Below, in pieces: positions 6,089 through 13,463 of a stretch of 18,004 nucleotides of DNA. The notes under the pieces are model-generated. The model was given only the letters and a program-made list of their open reading frames with translations, ran no database searches and had not been told where the DNA came from. The DNA is from Chloroflexota bacterium. GTDB taxonomy: Bacteria > Chloroflexota > Anaerolineae > Anaerolineales > Villigracilaceae. Numbering within the stretch: position 1 is the first letter of the stretch; every line of letters starts with the position of its first letter. Both the position numbers and the translations under genes were made by a program. The stretch covers positions 1 through 18,004 of the forward strand of contig JAIWOB010000099.1 in the NCBI GenBank assembly GCA_020217065.1, in the 5' to 3' direction.

Positions 6089-8140
6089 ATGAAAAACATA
6101 TTGCCATCCCTGCAAAGAATACGGTTTACGGAACGCAGCGCGCCGCTGGCGCTTTTCGCCGCCTGCGTCCTCGGTTTTGGGTTGACGATTCCCAGCCTCG
6201 GCTTTTACATGGACGATTGGCCCTATGTGTTTTACGCCTACAACAAAGGCGTCGAAAGCCTGCGCGAAATGCTTTTGTACGACAGCCGCCCCTACGCCGC
6301 ATGGCTGTATATTTTGGCGTTCAAAGCGTTGGGCTTCAAACCGCTCTACTGGCACATTGCCGCATTGCTCATGCGCTGGCTGACGGCGGTTTTATTTTGG
6401 AAAACGCTGTCTGCAATCTGGCGCGACCGCGCCCGCGAGACAATCTCCGTTGCGTTATTGTTTGCGGTGTATCCGTTTTTCATGCTCCAGCCGTTCGCGG
6501 TCGGCTCCACCCATCATTGGGCGGGATTTATCTTCTTCAACCTCTCTCTGTATTTAACGACGCTTGCCGCTCAACGGAAAAAATATTTCTGGCTGACCGT
6601 CCCCGCCGCGCTTTTGCAAGCGGTTCATCTCTTCACCAGCGAATATTTTGCGGGGCTTGAACTATTGCGCCCTCTCATCCTTTGGATTCTGCTCTCGCGT
6701 TACGAACCCCGCGTTTCAAAAAGATTCTGGCGGACCTTTTTACAATGGCTGCCCTATCTTCTGGTGTTGGGAACCTACGCCTACTGGCGAGCCTTCCTTT
6801 TCCAAAACGTAGAAGGGGTGACCCGCAACACCCCCGTCATCCTCAACCTGTTGTTTCGTGAGCCGTTGAAAGCCATTGGCTTTCTTCTGACCGCCTCCGT
6901 CAAGGACGCCGTTTCGGTAATGACCATCGGCTGGCAAAACGCCGTCAGCGCGGAATTGCTGGATTTCAATTCGGTGTACGCCCGTTTCCGCATGGTCGTC
7001 AGCGCCGCCGCCTTCGGTCTCGCCTTTTTGTACCTCGGCAGGCTCGACGCGGACAAAGAGCCTCCCGCCGACGACTGGACAAAAACCAGCGCCCTGTTTG
7101 CCGCCGCCGGCTTGATGGTCGGCGGGTTGCCCGTATGGCTGATTGGGCGCTACATCCTGGAAAGCAAGAATCTGCTATCCGCCTCGCGTTTCGGGATTCC
7201 TTCCATGCTGGGAGCGGCGTTTCTGCTGGTTTTGGTCATTGACTACTTCGTCAGCGACAAAAACAAAAGAACCCTCCTGCTGGCTTTATGCCTCGCTCTG
7301 GCGGTTAACTTCCACTTGAATAACGCAAAAGAATTTCAGTACTCCTGGGAAAAACAGGAACGCTTTTTGAGGCAGCTCCTATGGCGCGCGCCGCAAATCG
7401 AGGAAGGCGCAGCCCTTCTCACCGATGAGGAAATCCTCGGCATGATGGGCGAATACGCGGTCTCCTTTTCCATCATCACCGCCTACCAGCCTGGCGATAT
7501 TGACGCGCCTCCCTACTGGTATTTTCCCTTCTATTACGCCAACCCCGACGTGGACGCGCTCTTGCAGGGCGCGCCGCTTGAATACGGCAAACTCAGCATG
7601 AACTTTTCGGGCGACAGCAAAAAAATGCTTTTGCTTTCCTTCAACCCTGAAATGAAACGCTGCCTGTGGGTCATGCAGCCGCAGGACGTCAACCTGCGCC
7701 TGGTCAGCGACGACATGCGAAAACTCAGCGCCGGTTCCGACATCAGCCTGATTGGGCAGGGCGCAAACGTCCATCCGCCGGAAGTCATTTATGGGAAAGA
7801 AGATACGCAGACCTGGTGCTACTACTTCGAGAAGGCGGACCTCGCGCGGCAATATGGTCAATGGGCTGAGATTGCGCGGCTGTGGGAAGAATCCCAAGCC
7901 GTCGGCGAGCGGGCGGATAACGGCTTCGAGTACATCCCCTTCATCGAAGGTTACGGGCATCTCGAAGAGTGGGAATACGTCAAAAAACAAACCAAGTTCG
8001 CCAACAAAATCACGTCGGGGCTTGAGCCAAGCCTTTGCTCCATGCTGGACAGGCTTGCCGCCAGCGCTCCCCCATCGCCCCAGCGCGACGACACAATCGG
8101 GAATCTCAAAGACGATTTGAAGTGCGTCAATTACCAATAA
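6089..8140 (+). CDS. Polytopic membrane protein, GT-C glycosyltransferase-like
   Basis: This is a 683-residue protein. After a first helix (about 17-38) comes FYMDDWPY with paired acidic residues D42/D43 at the start of the first external loop, the position where GT-C glycosyltransferases (PMT/ArnT/GT39-like) carry their catalytic acidic residue. About nine to ten further hydrophobic segments extend to about residue 400. The remaining C-terminal third is soluble, probably outside the membrane, and has no motif I know. A role in moving sugars from a polyprenyl-phosphate donor is an inference from the fold pattern only. I chose the ATG at 6089 because it follows a TATAAT by nine bases; the in-frame ATG at 5921 would overlap the divergent gene and add a polar extension lacking family character. 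The gene is followed by a strong hairpin at 8147-8175. Confidence 0.68.
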   Translation: MKNILPSLQRIRFTERSAPLALFAACVLGFGLTIPSLGFYMDDWPYVFYAYNKGVESLREMLLYDSRPYAAWLYILAFKALGFKPLYWHIAALLMRWLTAVLFWKTLSAIWRDRARETISVALLFAVYPFFMLQPFAVGSTHHWAGFIFFNLSLYLTTLAAQRKKYFWLTVPAALLQAVHLFTSEYFAGLELLRPLILWILLSRYEPRVSKRFWRTFLQWLPYLLVLGTYAYWRAFLFQNVEGVTRNTPVILNLLFREPLKAIGFLLTASVKDAVSVMTIGWQNAVSAELLDFNSVYARFRMVVSAAAFGLAFLYLGRLDADKEPPADDWTKTSALFAAAGLMVGGLPVWLIGRYILESKNLLSASRFGIPSMLGAAFLLVLVIDYFVSDKNKRTLLLALCLALAVNFHLNNAKEFQYSWEKQERFLRQLLWRAPQIEEGAALLTDEEILGMMGEYAVSFSIITAYQPGDIDAPPYWYFPFYYANPDVDALLQGAPLEYGKLSMNFSGDSKKMLLLSFNPEMKRCLWVMQPQDVNLRLVSDDMRKLSAGSDISLIGQGANVHPPEVIYGKEDTQTWCYYFEKADLARQYGQWAEIARLWEESQAVGERADNGFEYIPFIEGYGHLEEWEYVKKQTKFANKITSGLEPSLCSMLDRLAASAPPSPQRDDTIGNLKDDLKCVNYQ

Positions 8141-8146
8141 ATCCCC

Positions 8147-8175
8147 GCTCATCGGGGGCTGCGCCCCCGATGAGC
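8147..8175. terminator. Hairpin between convergent GT-C-like gene and mfd
   Basis: GCTCATCGGGGGC (8147-8159) and GCCCCCGATGAGC (8163-8175) form a perfect 13-bp stem with a three-base TGC loop, six bases after one gene and seven bases from the stop of the convergent mfd gene. Neither strand has a proper U-tract after the stem (AAAAAC on plus, GGGGATTTATT on minus). It may act as a weak bidirectional terminator, a transcript-stabilising stem, or a REP-like element. Confidence 0.55.
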
Positions 8176-8182
8176 CGAAAAA

Positions 8183-11100
8183 CTAATTCGCCAACTTCCC
8201 CAACACTTTCAACAATTTCGCCATCCAATTTTCTTCTTTGGATACCATCACCCAATAAGCGGATTTGCCGCCTCGGACTCCGTCTCCCAAATCGGGAAGG
8301 CGTTTCGCTTCCGACCCGTCGGCTGGCGCGGGGTATTTGAGCAGAATCTGACCCGACGACTCCATGCTCACGGCGGACAGTCCCGCTTTTTCGGCGCGAA
8401 GTTTGACCCGCATCTGATACAACAAGTTTTGCGTCATCTCCGGCGGTTGACCAAACCTGTCGCGGAATTCGGAGCCGAGCGCGTCGAGTTCGGTTTCGTC
8501 GCGCAAATCCGCAATGCGGCGATAGAGCCGAAGCCGCAACTCCTGGTCGGAAATGTAACTGGTCGGGATGCCAATGGCGAGGGGCAGGTCCACGTTGACG
8601 GGGAGGGAGAGGGGAAGATTCAAGGATGAAGGACGAAGGATGAACGCTTCGCGTGAATCTTCTTGACCCTCGACTTTCGATTTTTGACTTTCGTCCCGAC
8701 GCAATCGCCGCACAGCGTCCGCCAGCATCCGCGTGTAAAGATGGAAACCGACAGACTGAATATATCCGTGCTGACGGGTCCCCAGCAAATCGCCCGCCCC
8801 GCGAATTTCAAGGTCGCGCATGGCAATCGAATAGCCCGCGCCAAGTTGAGTGTTCTCGGCGATGACCTCCAGCCGCGCCTGACCGTCCTGCGTGGGCGAC
8901 ATCTTGTTATGACGGAAGAAATAGGCGTATGCCCGCATCGCGCCGCGTCCCACCCGCCCGCGCAGTTGATAAAGTTGGGCAAGCCCAAAGGTGTCGGCGC
9001 GGTCCACAATCAGCGTGTTGGCGTTGGGGATGTCCAACCCCGATTCGATGATGGTCGTGCAAAGCAAAATGTCAATCTCGCCCATGTTGAAGCGGCGCAT
9101 CACGTCGGCAAGTTGAGCCTCCGCCATTTGCCCGTGGCCAATTCCCACCCGCGCCTCGGGGACAAGTTTATTGAGGTGCGCCTTCATTGCGTCAATCGTA
9201 TGGACGCGGTTGTGGACGAAAAAAACCTGCCCGCCGCGCTCCAACTCGCGCAAAATCGCCTGACGCACAAGGCGCGGCGAGTACGGTCCGACATGAGTGA
9301 CGATGGGCAGGCGTTCTTCGGGCGGCGTATTCAGATTCGAGATGTCGCGCACGCCCGTCAACGCCATGTAAAGCGTGCGCGGAATCGGCGTCGCGGTCAG
9401 GGTCAGCACATCCACTTCCGTGCGGAGTTTTTTGAGGTGTTCTTTGTGCGTCACGCCGAAGCGCTGCTCCTCGTCAATGACGACCAGCCCCAAATCCTTG
9501 AATTTCACGTCCGACGAAATCAGGCGGTGCGTGCCGATGACAATGTCAATTTCGCCCCGCGCAAGTTTGAGCAGAATTTCGGTCTGTTCGCGGGGCGTGC
9601 GGAAACGCGAAAGCATCTCCACCGTGACGGGAAAAGCCGCCAGCCGCTGGGAAAAGGTCTCGAAGTGCTGCTGCGCCAAAACGGTGGTCGGCACAAGAAC
9701 CGCCGCCTGCTTGCCGCTCATCACCGCCTTGAACGCGGCGCGCAAGGCGACTTCCGTCTTTCCATAACCTACGTCGCCGCAAAGCAATCTATCCATGGGG
9801 CGCGGACGTTCCATATCGCGTTTGATTTCAATCAAGGCGCGTTTTTGGTCTTCCGTCTCAACATAGGGAAAACTATCTTCAAGTTCCTTCTGCCATTGCG
9901 AATCGGGCGCAAAGGAAAATCCCTCCACGACCTGCCGGCGGGCGTACAAATCCAGCAAGTCTTCGGCGACCTTTTGCACCGCCTCCTTGACCCGCTCTTT
10001 GGTTTCGCTCCACGCCTGTCCGCCAAGATGGTCGAGGGCGGGCTTGCCGCCGTCCGCGCCGACGTAGCGGGTAAGCCTGTCGGCCTGATGAACGGGGACA
10101 AACAAGGTGTCGGCATTGTCGTATTCGACGGCGAGAAACTCCCGCTCATGCCCCTCCAACTGTCGCTGAATCAATCCCGCAAAACGCCCGATGCCGTGGT
10201 CAACATGAACAACGTAATCGCCCACCATTAAATCGGCGTACAAGGACTCAGGCGTCTCGGCGGCTTCCCTCTGGCGCGCCCGGGAACGCGGGCGTTCCCA
10301 GCCGAAGATTTCTGAATCGGTGATTAGGTGGATGGGAAATAGGCGCGTCTTGAGCGTGAAGCCTTCGGAGAGCGAGGCTTCGATAAATTGGAGATTGGGA
10401 AACTCAGAGTTCGGATAATGCTCTTCCCAAAGTTCCCGCAAGCGCGGCGACTGGCGCGAAACGATGAAGACCTGTTCTCCTCTCTCGACTATCGGCGCGA
10501 GATATTCAATGAAAGGTTTGAGCCGCCCCCCAAATCTTTCGTCATGACCGAATGTCTCCGCGAAATTGGCAACTGGCGACTGGTCGCTGGAGAGCGCTTC
10601 GGTGGAGCGCCCTAATTCGATAGAGGCAAATCCATCCAGCGCGTCATGCAACTCGGACCACGGCACATAAGGGATGGGAAAATCTTTCGCCAGCGTCCCC
10701 TCCGCCACGCTCTCCCGCCTGAACTTGACCGCCTGCTCCTCCACTTCGTTTGCCATGGCTTCGACCAAACTCACGTCATCCACCGCGACCAACGATTTGG
10801 GCGGCAGGTAATCAAGCAATGAAGCGGGCATGGGATGAAGCAGCGGAATGTGAAACTCGGACAGCGTCGTCTCGTCGTCAAGCGTCTCCGCCAAAAACTC
10901 GCGCGCAGGCGCGACGAGAATCCTCTCCAGATTTTCAACCGTCCTTTGCGTGGCTGGGTCAAATTGACGGATGGATTCGATTTCGTCGCCGAAGAAATCC
11001 AAGCGGACGGGCATTGAAGCGGCGGAGGTCCACACGTCAAGCAAACCGCCGCGATGCGAAAACTGACCCGGCTCCAGGACGGTATTCACCCGTTGATAAC

Positions 11101-11602
11101 CCATTTTCGCCCACTCACGGATGAGGGTTTCAGGCTGGATGGTCTGGTTGACCGACAATCTTCTACACGCCTTGAGGAAGTCGCGGCGCGGCAGGGTGCG
11201 CGTCATTAACGAGCGGACGGAGGTCACGATAATGGGCGGGGAAGGCGGCTTTTGAGCAAATGGCAAATGGTAAGCGGAGAGGACGGTCAACGCCTGTAAA
11301 CGGTCGCGGCGGGTGGCGGCTCCCCATGCGGCGTCTTCATAGAACAGCGGATTCGGCTCCGCAAACAAATAGCGAGACGCCTCGCCCCAAAAGCCCAGTT
11401 CATCGAACAACGCGAGAGCATGGTCGGCGCGGTCGGTGACCAGCAGAATCGGACGGTTCAAATCCGCTTGCAGGGCGGCAAGAAACGGCAGTCTCGCGGC
11501 GCGCGGAAGTCCCAAGCCGGGGAGAGTCCGCCCCGCCTGGATGTGAGACAGCAGGCGCTGGTAGGGGTCAAGCCCTCGTAATTGATTGAGCAAATAATCC
11601 AA
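8183..11602 (-). CDS. mfd: Transcription-repair coupling factor Mfd
   Basis: This is a 1139-residue protein with the Mfd layout: UvrB-like N-terminal region, RNA-polymerase-interacting domain with [13 protein letters not shown] (about 460-475), and RecG-like translocase with Walker [11 protein letters not shown] (about 608-617), DEEQRFGV (about 708-715), TATPIPRTL, and QLRGRVGR near motif VI. The C-terminal domain begins around [25 protein letters not shown]. Mfd removes RNA polymerase stalled at lesions and recruits UvrA. The start is a TTG (complement of 11600-11602), one base after the pth stop; no better ATG or GTG is nearby and the N-terminus aligns with the family pattern. Several poorly conserved linkers contain heptamer repeat arrays (8615-8692, 10566-10593, 11256-11276), notably the low-complexity stretch at about 970-996 before the C-terminal domain. 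All core motifs are intact. Confidence 0.96.
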   Translation of the reverse strand: MDYLLNQLRGLDPYQRLLSHIQAGRTLPGLGLPRAARLPFLAALQADLNRPILLVTDRADHALALFDELGFWGEASRYLFAEPNPLFYEDAAWGAATRRDRLQALTVLSAYHLPFAQKPPSPPIIVTSVRSLMTRTLPRRDFLKACRRLSVNQTIQPETLIREWAKMGYQRVNTVLEPGQFSHRGGLLDVWTSAASMPVRLDFFGDEIESIRQFDPATQRTVENLERILVAPAREFLAETLDDETTLSEFHIPLLHPMPASLLDYLPPKSLVAVDDVSLVEAMANEVEEQAVKFRRESVAEGTLAKDFPIPYVPWSELHDALDGFASIELGRSTEALSSDQSPVANFAETFGHDERFGGRLKPFIEYLAPIVERGEQVFIVSRQSPRLRELWEEHYPNSEFPNLQFIEASLSEGFTLKTRLFPIHLITDSEIFGWERPRSRARQREAAETPESLYADLMVGDYVVHVDHGIGRFAGLIQRQLEGHEREFLAVEYDNADTLFVPVHQADRLTRYVGADGGKPALDHLGGQAWSETKERVKEAVQKVAEDLLDLYARRQVVEGFSFAPDSQWQKELEDSFPYVETEDQKRALIEIKRDMERPRPMDRLLCGDVGYGKTEVALRAAFKAVMSGKQAAVLVPTTVLAQQHFETFSQRLAAFPVTVEMLSRFRTPREQTEILLKLARGEIDIVIGTHRLISSDVKFKDLGLVVIDEEQRFGVTHKEHLKKLRTEVDVLTLTATPIPRTLYMALTGVRDISNLNTPPEERLPIVTHVGPYSPRLVRQAILRELERGGQVFFVHNRVHTIDAMKAHLNKLVPEARVGIGHGQMAEAQLADVMRRFNMGEIDILLCTTIIESGLDIPNANTLIVDRADTFGLAQLYQLRGRVGRGAMRAYAYFFRHNKMSPTQDGQARLEVIAENTQLGAGYSIAMRDLEIRGAGDLLGTRQHGYIQSVGFHLYTRMLADAVRRLRRDESQKSKVEGQEDSREAFILRPSSLNLPLSLPVNVDLPLAIGIPTSYISDQELRLRLYRRIADLRDETELDALGSEFRDRFGQPPEMTQNLLYQMRVKLRAEKAGLSAVSMESSGQILLKYPAPADGSEAKRLPDLGDGVRGGKSAYWVMVSKEENWMAKLLKVLGKLAN
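8615..8642. repeat. Heptanucleotide tandem array (AAGGATG-like, 4 copies) inside mfd
   Basis: The plus strand reads AAGATTC, AAGGATG, AAGGACG, AAGGATG in uninterrupted 7-base register. It is translated in mfd as ILRPSSLNL. An 8-bp inverted repeat, GAAGATTC (8614-8621) and GAATCTTC (8655-8662), brackets the array. Confidence 0.7.
8665..8692. repeat. Second heptanucleotide array (GACTTTC-like, 4 copies) inside mfd
   Basis: The plus strand reads GACCCTC, GACTTTC, GATTTTT, GACTTTC in 7-base register, 22 bases from the AAGGATG array. It is translated on the minus strand as ESQKSKVEG. Together the two arrays fill the linker before the Mfd C-terminal domain. Confidence 0.65.
10566..10593. repeat. 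Heptanucleotide array (CTGGNNN, 4 copies) inside mfd
   Basis: The plus strand reads TTGGCAA, CTGGCGA, CTGGTCG, CTGGAGA; TGG recurs every seven bases. It is translated as [10 protein letters not shown] in the region between the UvrB-like and RNAP-interacting parts. A weaker run (AAATTGG, AGATTGG at 10385-10398) lies nearby. Confidence 0.55.
11256..11276. repeat. Short heptanucleotide repeat (GCAAATG x2 plus GTAAGCG) inside mfd
   Basis: There are two identical GCAAATG units (11256-11262, 11263-11269) and a degenerate third. They are translated as YHLPFAQ near mfd residue 110. The array is short and could be chance on its own; it is listed because it fits the pattern elsewhere in the gene. Confidence 0.45.
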
Positions 11603-11603
11603 T

Positions 11604-12188
11604 CTACTTCTCTTTTACATCGCCGTTGAACTTGTTCATCGCCGCGTTCAGCCCATTCGTCACAAACTCGAATACGGCGTCGGCGGCACGGTCGAGAACC
11701 TCGGAGAGGAAAGGCATATCGTCCTTCGAGAACTCCTGCAAGACGTAATCTTTCGGGTCCATCCACCCAGGCGGACGCCCGATGCCGAGTCGCAGGCGGG
11801 GGAAATCCTTTGTGCCGAGTTGTTCGATGGTCGAAGCCATCCCGCGCTGACCGCCAGCTCCGCCGCCGGGTCGGATGCGGATAACGCCAAAGGGCAGGTC
11901 GAGGTCGTCGTGGGCGACCATCAGGTTTTCCACCGGCAGTTTATAGAAACGCAAAAGTCCCTGCGCCGATTGTCCGGAAAGATTCATGTAAGTCTGCGGC
12001 TTGGCGAGAATGACCTTTCGCTCCCGATAAAACGCAGACATGACAATGGCTTTCGATTGCAGCCTCATCCCCTGCGCGTTGAGGCGCACCGCGATTCGGT
12101 CAATGAGCATGAATCCAATATTATGGCGGGTATCTTTGTATTCCCTGCCGGGATTGCCTAATCCGATGATGAGGAAAGTGTCGGTCAT
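11604..12188 (-). CDS. pth: Peptidyl-tRNA hydrolase
   Basis: This is a 194-residue protein of normal Pth length. It shows LIIGLGNPGREY with N12, TRHNIGF with catalytic H22, KPQTYMNLSG with N69 and VAHDDLDLPFG with D94, matching the Asn/His/Asn/Asp active-site set of bacterial Pth (E. coli N10, H20, N68, D93). It hydrolyses peptidyl-tRNA released by stalled ribosomes so the tRNA can be reused. The ATG at 12188 has no clear Shine-Dalgarno sequence and lies 19 bases after the stop of the upstream surface-protein gene, so translation may depend on coupling. The stop codon is one base from the mfd TTG start. pth next to mfd is a common bacterial arrangement and supports one operon. Confidence 0.97.
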   Translation of the reverse strand: MTDTFLIIGLGNPGREYKDTRHNIGFMLIDRIAVRLNAQGMRLQSKAIVMSAFYRERKVILAKPQTYMNLSGQSAQGLLRFYKLPVENLMVAHDDLDLPFGVIRIRPGGGAGGQRGMASTIEQLGTKDFPRLRLGIGRPPGWMDPKDYVLQEFSKDDMPFLSEVLDRAADAVFEFVTNGLNAAMNKFNGDVKEK

Positions 12189-12207
12189 GTTGATGGAAAA
12201 TCGGCAA

Positions 12208-12795
12208 CTAGTTCTTGCGAAGACGAAGAATCAGAGAAAAAAAGACAAATAAAACGAAGGCAAGCAACGCTCCGCGCGCAAAATTGGAATAAATTACGGA
12301 AGAAGTCAATGAAACCGGATTTGGAGGAAAGGGCGTGGGCGAAGGAAAGGTTGGAAAGGCGACAACAGGCTGAACCGTCTGCGCGGAAAATGGAGTGGGA
12401 AATTGAGAGAAAAAATCCGGCGCAGGCGAAGGCGTAGGCGGCGGTTCGTCGTTGCGAATCTTCAAATCAGAAACGACGGCGTCTTGGGAAGAGCCGTCTT
12501 GAAGAAGGACATGCAGGCGCAGAATATAATCGCCGTCGGTGATTGCTGCGGTATCCCAAACGGCGATGACGGGGTCGGTCGCCGGCTGGGAAAAGGTCTG
12601 AATTGTGAACCAACTGCCGTCGGGATAAGCGGCGTAGGAAAAAGTCAGTTCAGCGGAGGCGAAATTCGGGACGTTCATATTCCCTATAATTTCCACCGCT
12701 CCGCGCAAAACGTCGCCGGACTGGGGAGAGACAATCGAAACGTTTGAAGGCTGGACAAGGGAAAAGGCGAAGAGAAACAAAAGTCGTTTGAACAT
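12208..12795 (-). CDS. Secreted Ig-like protein with proline-rich stalk and C-terminal membrane anchor
   Basis: This protein has about 195 residues. The N-terminus, MFKRLLFLFAFSLV, is a compact signal peptide. A beta-rich domain follows (about 20-125: SIVSPQSGDVLRGAVEIIGN, later DTAAITDGDYILRLHVL), which resembles bacterial Ig-like domains that often begin 'I.SP..g..v.G.v.i.G'. A Pro/Thr/Ser-rich stalk (about 127-170) comes next, then one hydrophobic segment (about 172-190) and a basic tail LRLRKN. The expected topology is an extracytoplasmic domain held by a C-terminal anchor. I prefer the ATG at 12795 over the one at 12816 because a promoter (12807-12835) overlaps the longer form. It leads the pth-mfd gene string, 19 bases upstream of pth. 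Its partner or ligand is unknown. Confidence 0.72.
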   Translation of the reverse strand: MFKRLLFLFAFSLVQPSNVSIVSPQSGDVLRGAVEIIGNMNVPNFASAELTFSYAAYPDGSWFTIQTFSQPATDPVIAVWDTAAITDGDYILRLHVLLQDGSSQDAVVSDLKIRNDEPPPTPSPAPDFFSQFPTPFSAQTVQPVVAFPTFPSPTPFPPNPVSLTSSVIYSNFARGALLAFVLFVFFSLILRLRKN

Positions 12796-12806
12796 GGCGA
12801 CTGTTG

Positions 12807-12835
12807 AGTTTAACATGAAGGCGGAGACGGGTCAA
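12807..12835 (-). promoter_or_regulatory. Promoter of the surface protein-pth-mfd gene string
   Basis: On the minus strand, TTGACC (complement of 12830-12835), a 17-base spacer and TAAACT (complement of 12807-12812) form a good sigma-70-type promoter. The -10 box ends 11 bases before the ATG at 12795, giving a leader of only about five bases. This supports a leaderless-type mRNA and the shorter start. Confidence 0.6.
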
Positions 12836-12891
12836 ATCGCCCTCGCTTTCGGAATTGAAATGCCCCGGCAATTCTCGAATATTTAATTTTC

Positions 12892-12900
12892 TGGTAAACT
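12892..12900 (+). promoter_or_regulatory. Extended -10 promoter of the roadblock/LC7 gene
   Basis: TGGTAAACT is an extended -10 (TGn plus TAAACT). The expected transcript start near 12907 gives a leader of about 50 bases, which contains a small hairpin (GCGGG 12924-12928, CCCGC 12932-12936) and the Shine-Dalgarno sequence AGGAG (12944-12948). Confidence 0.45.
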
Positions 12901-12956
12901 CGGGTAGCCAATGCAATCATACGGCGGGCATCCCGCTTAAACCAGGAGATTAAGTT

Positions 12957-13331
12957 ATGTCAAAATCCCGTTCAGACCAGATGGTGGAACGCCTTCGCAC
13001 CATGCAGGCAGCCGCTCCAGATATTGAAGCCTCCGCCGTCGTTTCGGTAGACGGCTTAATCATGGCGTCCGCCCTTCAACAAGGCGTGGAAGAAGACCGC
13101 GTTTCGGCGATGTCCGCAGCCATGCTGAGCCTGGGCGAGCGCATATCCGGCGAACTGGGACGCGGCGGACTGGAACAGGTTTTTATCAAAGGCGACAAAG
13201 GAGCGATTGTGCTGACAGCCATTGGCGAAGAGGCGGTGCTGACGGCGATGGCGCGTCCCGACGCAAAACTGGGCATCATCTTTTTGGAAATGCGCCGCGC
13301 CGCCGAGGACCTCGTCAAGTTAATTGGATGA
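12957..13331 (+). CDS. Roadblock/LC7-domain protein
   Basis: This is a 124-residue single-domain protein. The pattern APDIEASAVVSVDGLIMASAL, then ERISGELGRGGLEQVFIKGDKGAIVLTAIGEEAVLTAM and a final amphipathic helix, matches the roadblock/LC7 (MglB-like) fold of about 120 residues. Such proteins are cytoplasmic dimers that commonly regulate small Ras-like GTPases; no GTPase gene is adjacent here, so the partner is unknown. The start at 12957 has AGGAG eight bases upstream. A strong hairpin with T-rich flank at 13372-13407 separates it from pyrG, so it appears monocistronic. Confidence 0.9.
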   Translation: MSKSRSDQMVERLRTMQAAAPDIEASAVVSVDGLIMASALQQGVEEDRVSAMSAAMLSLGERISGELGRGGLEQVFIKGDKGAIVLTAIGEEAVLTAMARPDAKLGIIFLEMRRAAEDLVKLIG

Positions 13332-13371
13332 ACAAAAAGATACTTCCCGCTCAAATCATCCGAAACCCCAA

Positions 13372-13407
13372 AATGGGGAGGGCTTAAACACCCTCCCCAT
13401 TCTCTTT
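13372..13407 (+). terminator. Rho-independent terminator after the roadblock/LC7 gene
   Basis: AATGGGGAGGG (13372-13382) and CCCTCCCCATT (13391-13401) form a perfect 11-bp stem with an eight-base loop, followed by CTCTTT. The U-tract is interrupted but the stem is strong. Confidence 0.78.
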
Positions 13408-13421
13408 GTATGTTGAGATTG

Positions 13422-13442
13422 GACAGGCGGCGAACGCCTGTC
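13422..13442. repeat. Short hairpin in the pyrG leader
   Basis: GACAGGCG (13422-13429) and CGCCTGTC (13435-13442) are perfect arms with a GCGAA loop. The stem ends nine bases before the AAGGA Shine-Dalgarno sequence of pyrG. It could be a regulatory leader structure or a dispersed repeat; nothing in the window decides this. Confidence 0.5.
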
Positions 13443-13463
13443 TGGGCTAAAAAGGAACATCCC

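Noticed and set aside
8615..8692. CRISPR-like array
   Set aside because: Units are 7 bases with no spacers of uniform length and lie in coding sequence, so they are tandem microrepeats.
8663..10231. Long (522-codon) open frame antisense to mfd
   Set aside because: It is a shadow of mfd codon bias: no ribosome-binding site, no recognisable domain, low-complexity composition, and full overlap with a gene whose motifs are unmistakable.
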